Assembly (NCBI GenBank): GCA_011772425.1
Contig: WVZO01000676.1
Coordinates: forward strand, 3,102 to 57,369
From: Candidatus Aminicenantota bacterium
GTDB lineage: Bacteria; Acidobacteriota; Aminicenantia; UBA2199
DNA length: 54,268 bases
Direction: 5' to 3'
This document shows positions 52,521-54,268 of this stretch, one piece after another. The translations under genes were made by a program, and so were the position numbers. Position 1 is the stretch's first letter. The number at the start of each line of letters is the position of its first letter. Below the pieces are notes generated by a model, which saw only the letters and a program-made list of their open reading frames with translations, made no database searches and was not told where the DNA came from.

Positions 52521-52857
52521 TCATTATGCCACTTATTCGATTAAAAATGCCACATGTACAGAGCAATGCTCCACATCTACAGTAAAATGCTCTACATGTA
52601 GAGAGAAATGCGCCACATGTATATTAAAAAATGTCATAGGTAGGTTACAAATTGTTCCAGGAAAGAACTATTATGACCTTGTTTTAGATATAAATGCGAT
52701 GTATTGGATTATAGTTGCCCTGATTGACATTTTATTTGTGAAATGTAGGGTAAAAAATGTGATATATACTGTACAAAATGTGAGAGGTGAGGTTAAAAAT
52801 GTCCTATGCCGCATCAAAAAGGTGAAATATATAGTTGTTTATGTTCCTGGTAAGTAA
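52521..52857. repeat. degenerate 21-bp periodic repeat
   Basis: A 21-bp period in two blocks: about 52521-52646, with units such as AAAATGCTCTACATGTAGAG, and about 52738-52850, with units such as AAAATGTGATATATACTGT. A core AAAATG(C/T) recurs every 21 bases. It is related in period and core to the array at 1102-1332, but in the opposite orientation. The open frame through it (123 residues, Cys- and Val-rich) follows from the 21-bp period and is not taken as a gene. This accounts for most of the 519-bp gap. Confidence 0.7.
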
Positions 52858-52929
52858 AAAATTGTCCTTGTTAGGGAGAATTTTGCCCTATATGGGTGAT
52901 GAGTTGTGATTATTTCGGTGTGTTGCGGC

Positions 52930-54268
52930 TCAGTTTCTTTCTTTTACAAGGACATCTTTGCCGCTGAAAACCACCGCCAATTTTTTTATGTTTTTTATTC
53001 CTCTTTCAATCAGTTCTGTCTCGTATTTTTTTTCTTCGATTTGCCGCAGGGCAGCTTCCCCGGCAGACTGGACCGTTTCATCAGCTTCTTTGTCCACCGC
53101 TTTGAACTCGATCACATAACCGACCCCGGAGGGGCTGCGGGGAATAATCATTATGTCATACCTTCTATAGCCGGATTCACGGTTGGACCTTATTTCATGG
53201 GTATTGGCTATCCAGGTAAGCAGACCTGCCACCAACGCATGATAAACTCGTTCCGGTTCGTCGCTGAAATCGTGAAAACTGAAAACAGCCAGTACTATTT
53301 TTCGCAGCATTTTTTCAAAGAGCTTGGTATCTCCGTCAATTAATGCCTTGAGCATGATTTCCAATTTCCTGTTCTCTATTTTGGCCGTGAAAAAATGATC
53401 GATAATTTGAATATAAATTGTTCTCACTTCCATATTGGGAATCGCGAGAGTATAGTAAATTTTACCTGTGTTCGGATCCATTCGTTTGGCGGTCTGCTTC
53501 AGGTAGCCCCCCATTAAAAGAAAACTCCACAATAAATCCTCCCGGGTGGTGATATGTTTCAAAATGATATTTTCATTGATGACTTTTTCAATGACTTCTC
53601 CCTGGATAAGCTGCTCCAGTTCGGCCTTTAGTTCTTTTCCTCCCCTGGAAAGCAAAGAGTCCACCACCTGGTTGTCAGAGGTGTTGATCCAGTAGGGTTT
53701 CAATTCCTTTGCTTTGCTTCCCAGGAAATTGATGATGGACCAGGGATTATAGACAATCCTGCTGCCGAACCTGTAACCGTTATACCATGTTTGCACCTGG
53801 TCATACCTGTCAAGAAGTTGGTAATCCTTAAACAGGGCTTCCACCTCTTCTTCTGTAAACCCGAATTTATCGTCAAACTCTTCCGACACCAGGGTATACA
53901 CGCCCAGGTTGTTTAGCCCGGAAAAAATCGATTCCTTTGCTATGCGCATAATACCGGTTATAATACCCTTTTCCAGGTACTGGTCGGTATCTTTCAGGCC
54001 GCCGGCCAGGAAATTGCGCATAAAATTGATGATTTCTTCATAATAACTGTAGTTATACCCCGCATGAACTGGGGCGTCATACTCATCGATCAAAACAACG
54101 GCCCGTTCATTATAATACCGGCTTAAGAAAATAAGCAGCTTTTCCAGGCTGTTCTCATAATCTTCCCGTTCACCTTTTAAATCGATGATCTTTTGAAAAT
54201 AATCCCTTTCGGGTGGGATAAGTTCATTGCTTTTAAGCAGGTAGTAATGCCTGGAATATTCGTCCTGG
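52930..54268 (-). CDS. AAA-ATPase-like / PD-(D/E)XK nuclease-like protein (5' part outside the window)
   Basis: The C-terminal 445 or so residues of a protein whose start lies beyond 54268. It contains the Walker B-like VVLIDEYDAPVHAG, FMRNFLAGGLKDTD, LEKGIITGIMRIAKESIFSGLNN, FGFTEEEV and the YNGYRFG segment typical of AAA-ATPase_like (PF09820), and then the PDDEXK_9-type C-terminus (YDIMIIPRSPSGVGYVIEFKAV). The residues D...E-F-K are those of the nuclease-like fold. Such proteins are often present in many copies in a genome, and their function is unknown; roles in mobile-element or defence biology have been proposed. The frame has no stop up to the window end, so it is truncated by the window and not broken. 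Confidence 0.85.
   Translation of the reverse strand, partial: QDEYSRHYYLLKSNELIPPERDYFQKIIDLKGEREDYENSLEKLLIFLSRYYNERAVVLIDEYDAPVHAGYNYSYYEEIINFMRNFLAGGLKDTDQYLEKGIITGIMRIAKESIFSGLNNLGVYTLVSEEFDDKFGFTEEEVEALFKDYQLLDRYDQVQTWYNGYRFGSRIVYNPWSIINFLGSKAKELKPYWINTSDNQVVDSLLSRGGKELKAELEQLIQGEVIEKVINENIILKHITTREDLLWSFLLMGGYLKQTAKRMDPNTGKIYYTLAIPNMEVRTIYIQIIDHFFTAKIENRKLEIMLKALIDGDTKLFEKMLRKIVLAVFSFHDFSDEPERVYHALVAGLLTWIANTHEIRSNRESGYRRYDIMIIPRSPSGVGYVIEFKAVDKEADETVQSAGEAALRQIEEKKYETELIERGIKNIKKLAVVFSGKDVLVKERN

Noticed and set aside
52486..52857. 123-residue plus-strand ORF rich in Cys and Val
   Set aside because: It runs through a 21-bp periodic repeat that keeps the frame open; there is no ribosome binding site or recognisable domain.

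Overview
The window suggests a Gram-negative bacterium: it encodes a Wza-type polysaccharide export protein, a predicted outer-membrane beta-barrel and a Wzx/Wzy-type surface polysaccharide locus. The mix of genes, the CACAGAGGACACAGAG-type intergenic repeats and the G/C-rich hairpin elements remind me of environmental Acidobacteriota/Aminicenantes-like genomes, but no rRNA or marker gene is present, so the lineage is a weak inference. Every credible gene lies on the minus strand, so transcription runs from high to low coordinates.

Region 1 (52930-54268): the 3' part of an AAA-ATPase/PD-(D/E)XK protein that continues past the window edge. It is followed by an intergenic stretch with a degenerate 21-bp periodic repeat and an XRE-type regulator (51910-52410).

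Region 2 (about 16264-51735): a surface polysaccharide locus of roughly 29 genes, many overlapping by a few bases. It begins with three nucleotidyltransferase-fold proteins and a sulfotransferase. Then come GT4 glycosyltransferases, a GT39-like membrane enzyme, a Wzy-like polymerase and a Wzx-like flippase. A distinctive block follows, with three asparagine-synthetase-like amide ligases around a CapA-like protein. After that are methyltransferases, a bi-domain oxidoreductase, two alpha/alpha-toroid proteins and a DUF354-WecB fusion. The locus ends with assembly and export genes: a phosphoglycosyl transferase, a CpsB-type phosphatase, a TPR protein, an outer-membrane barrel and a Wza-like protein. 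No BY-kinase (Wzc) is present in the window. Strong sigma70-like promoters precede the small gene at 23471 and the TPR gene at 20072, so the locus is probably several transcription units.

Region 3 (14148-16190): a membrane-anchored patatin-like phospholipase between the polysaccharide locus and the defence operon.

Region 4 (1530-13794): the most interesting part, a three-gene operon resembling class 1 DISARM but rearranged. A 1694-residue protein joins a DEAD/DEAH helicase, a DUF1998/MZB-like region and a C-terminal DUF559/Vsr-like nuclease domain. It is followed by a DrmD-like SNF2 helicase and a DrmMI-like Eco57I-type adenine methylase. The operon has its own promoter. It lies between two direct copies of a composite repeat region (a 22-bp tandem array followed by a 26-bp repeat), which looks like a module boundary.

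Region 5 (1-1529): no gene, only repeats and low-complexity sequence. Across the window there are also four copies of a palindromic element. Three of them sit just upstream of start codons and supply the Shine-Dalgarno-like sequence; one fuses two genes in frame, and the fourth supplies the C-terminus and stop codon of a neighbouring gene.
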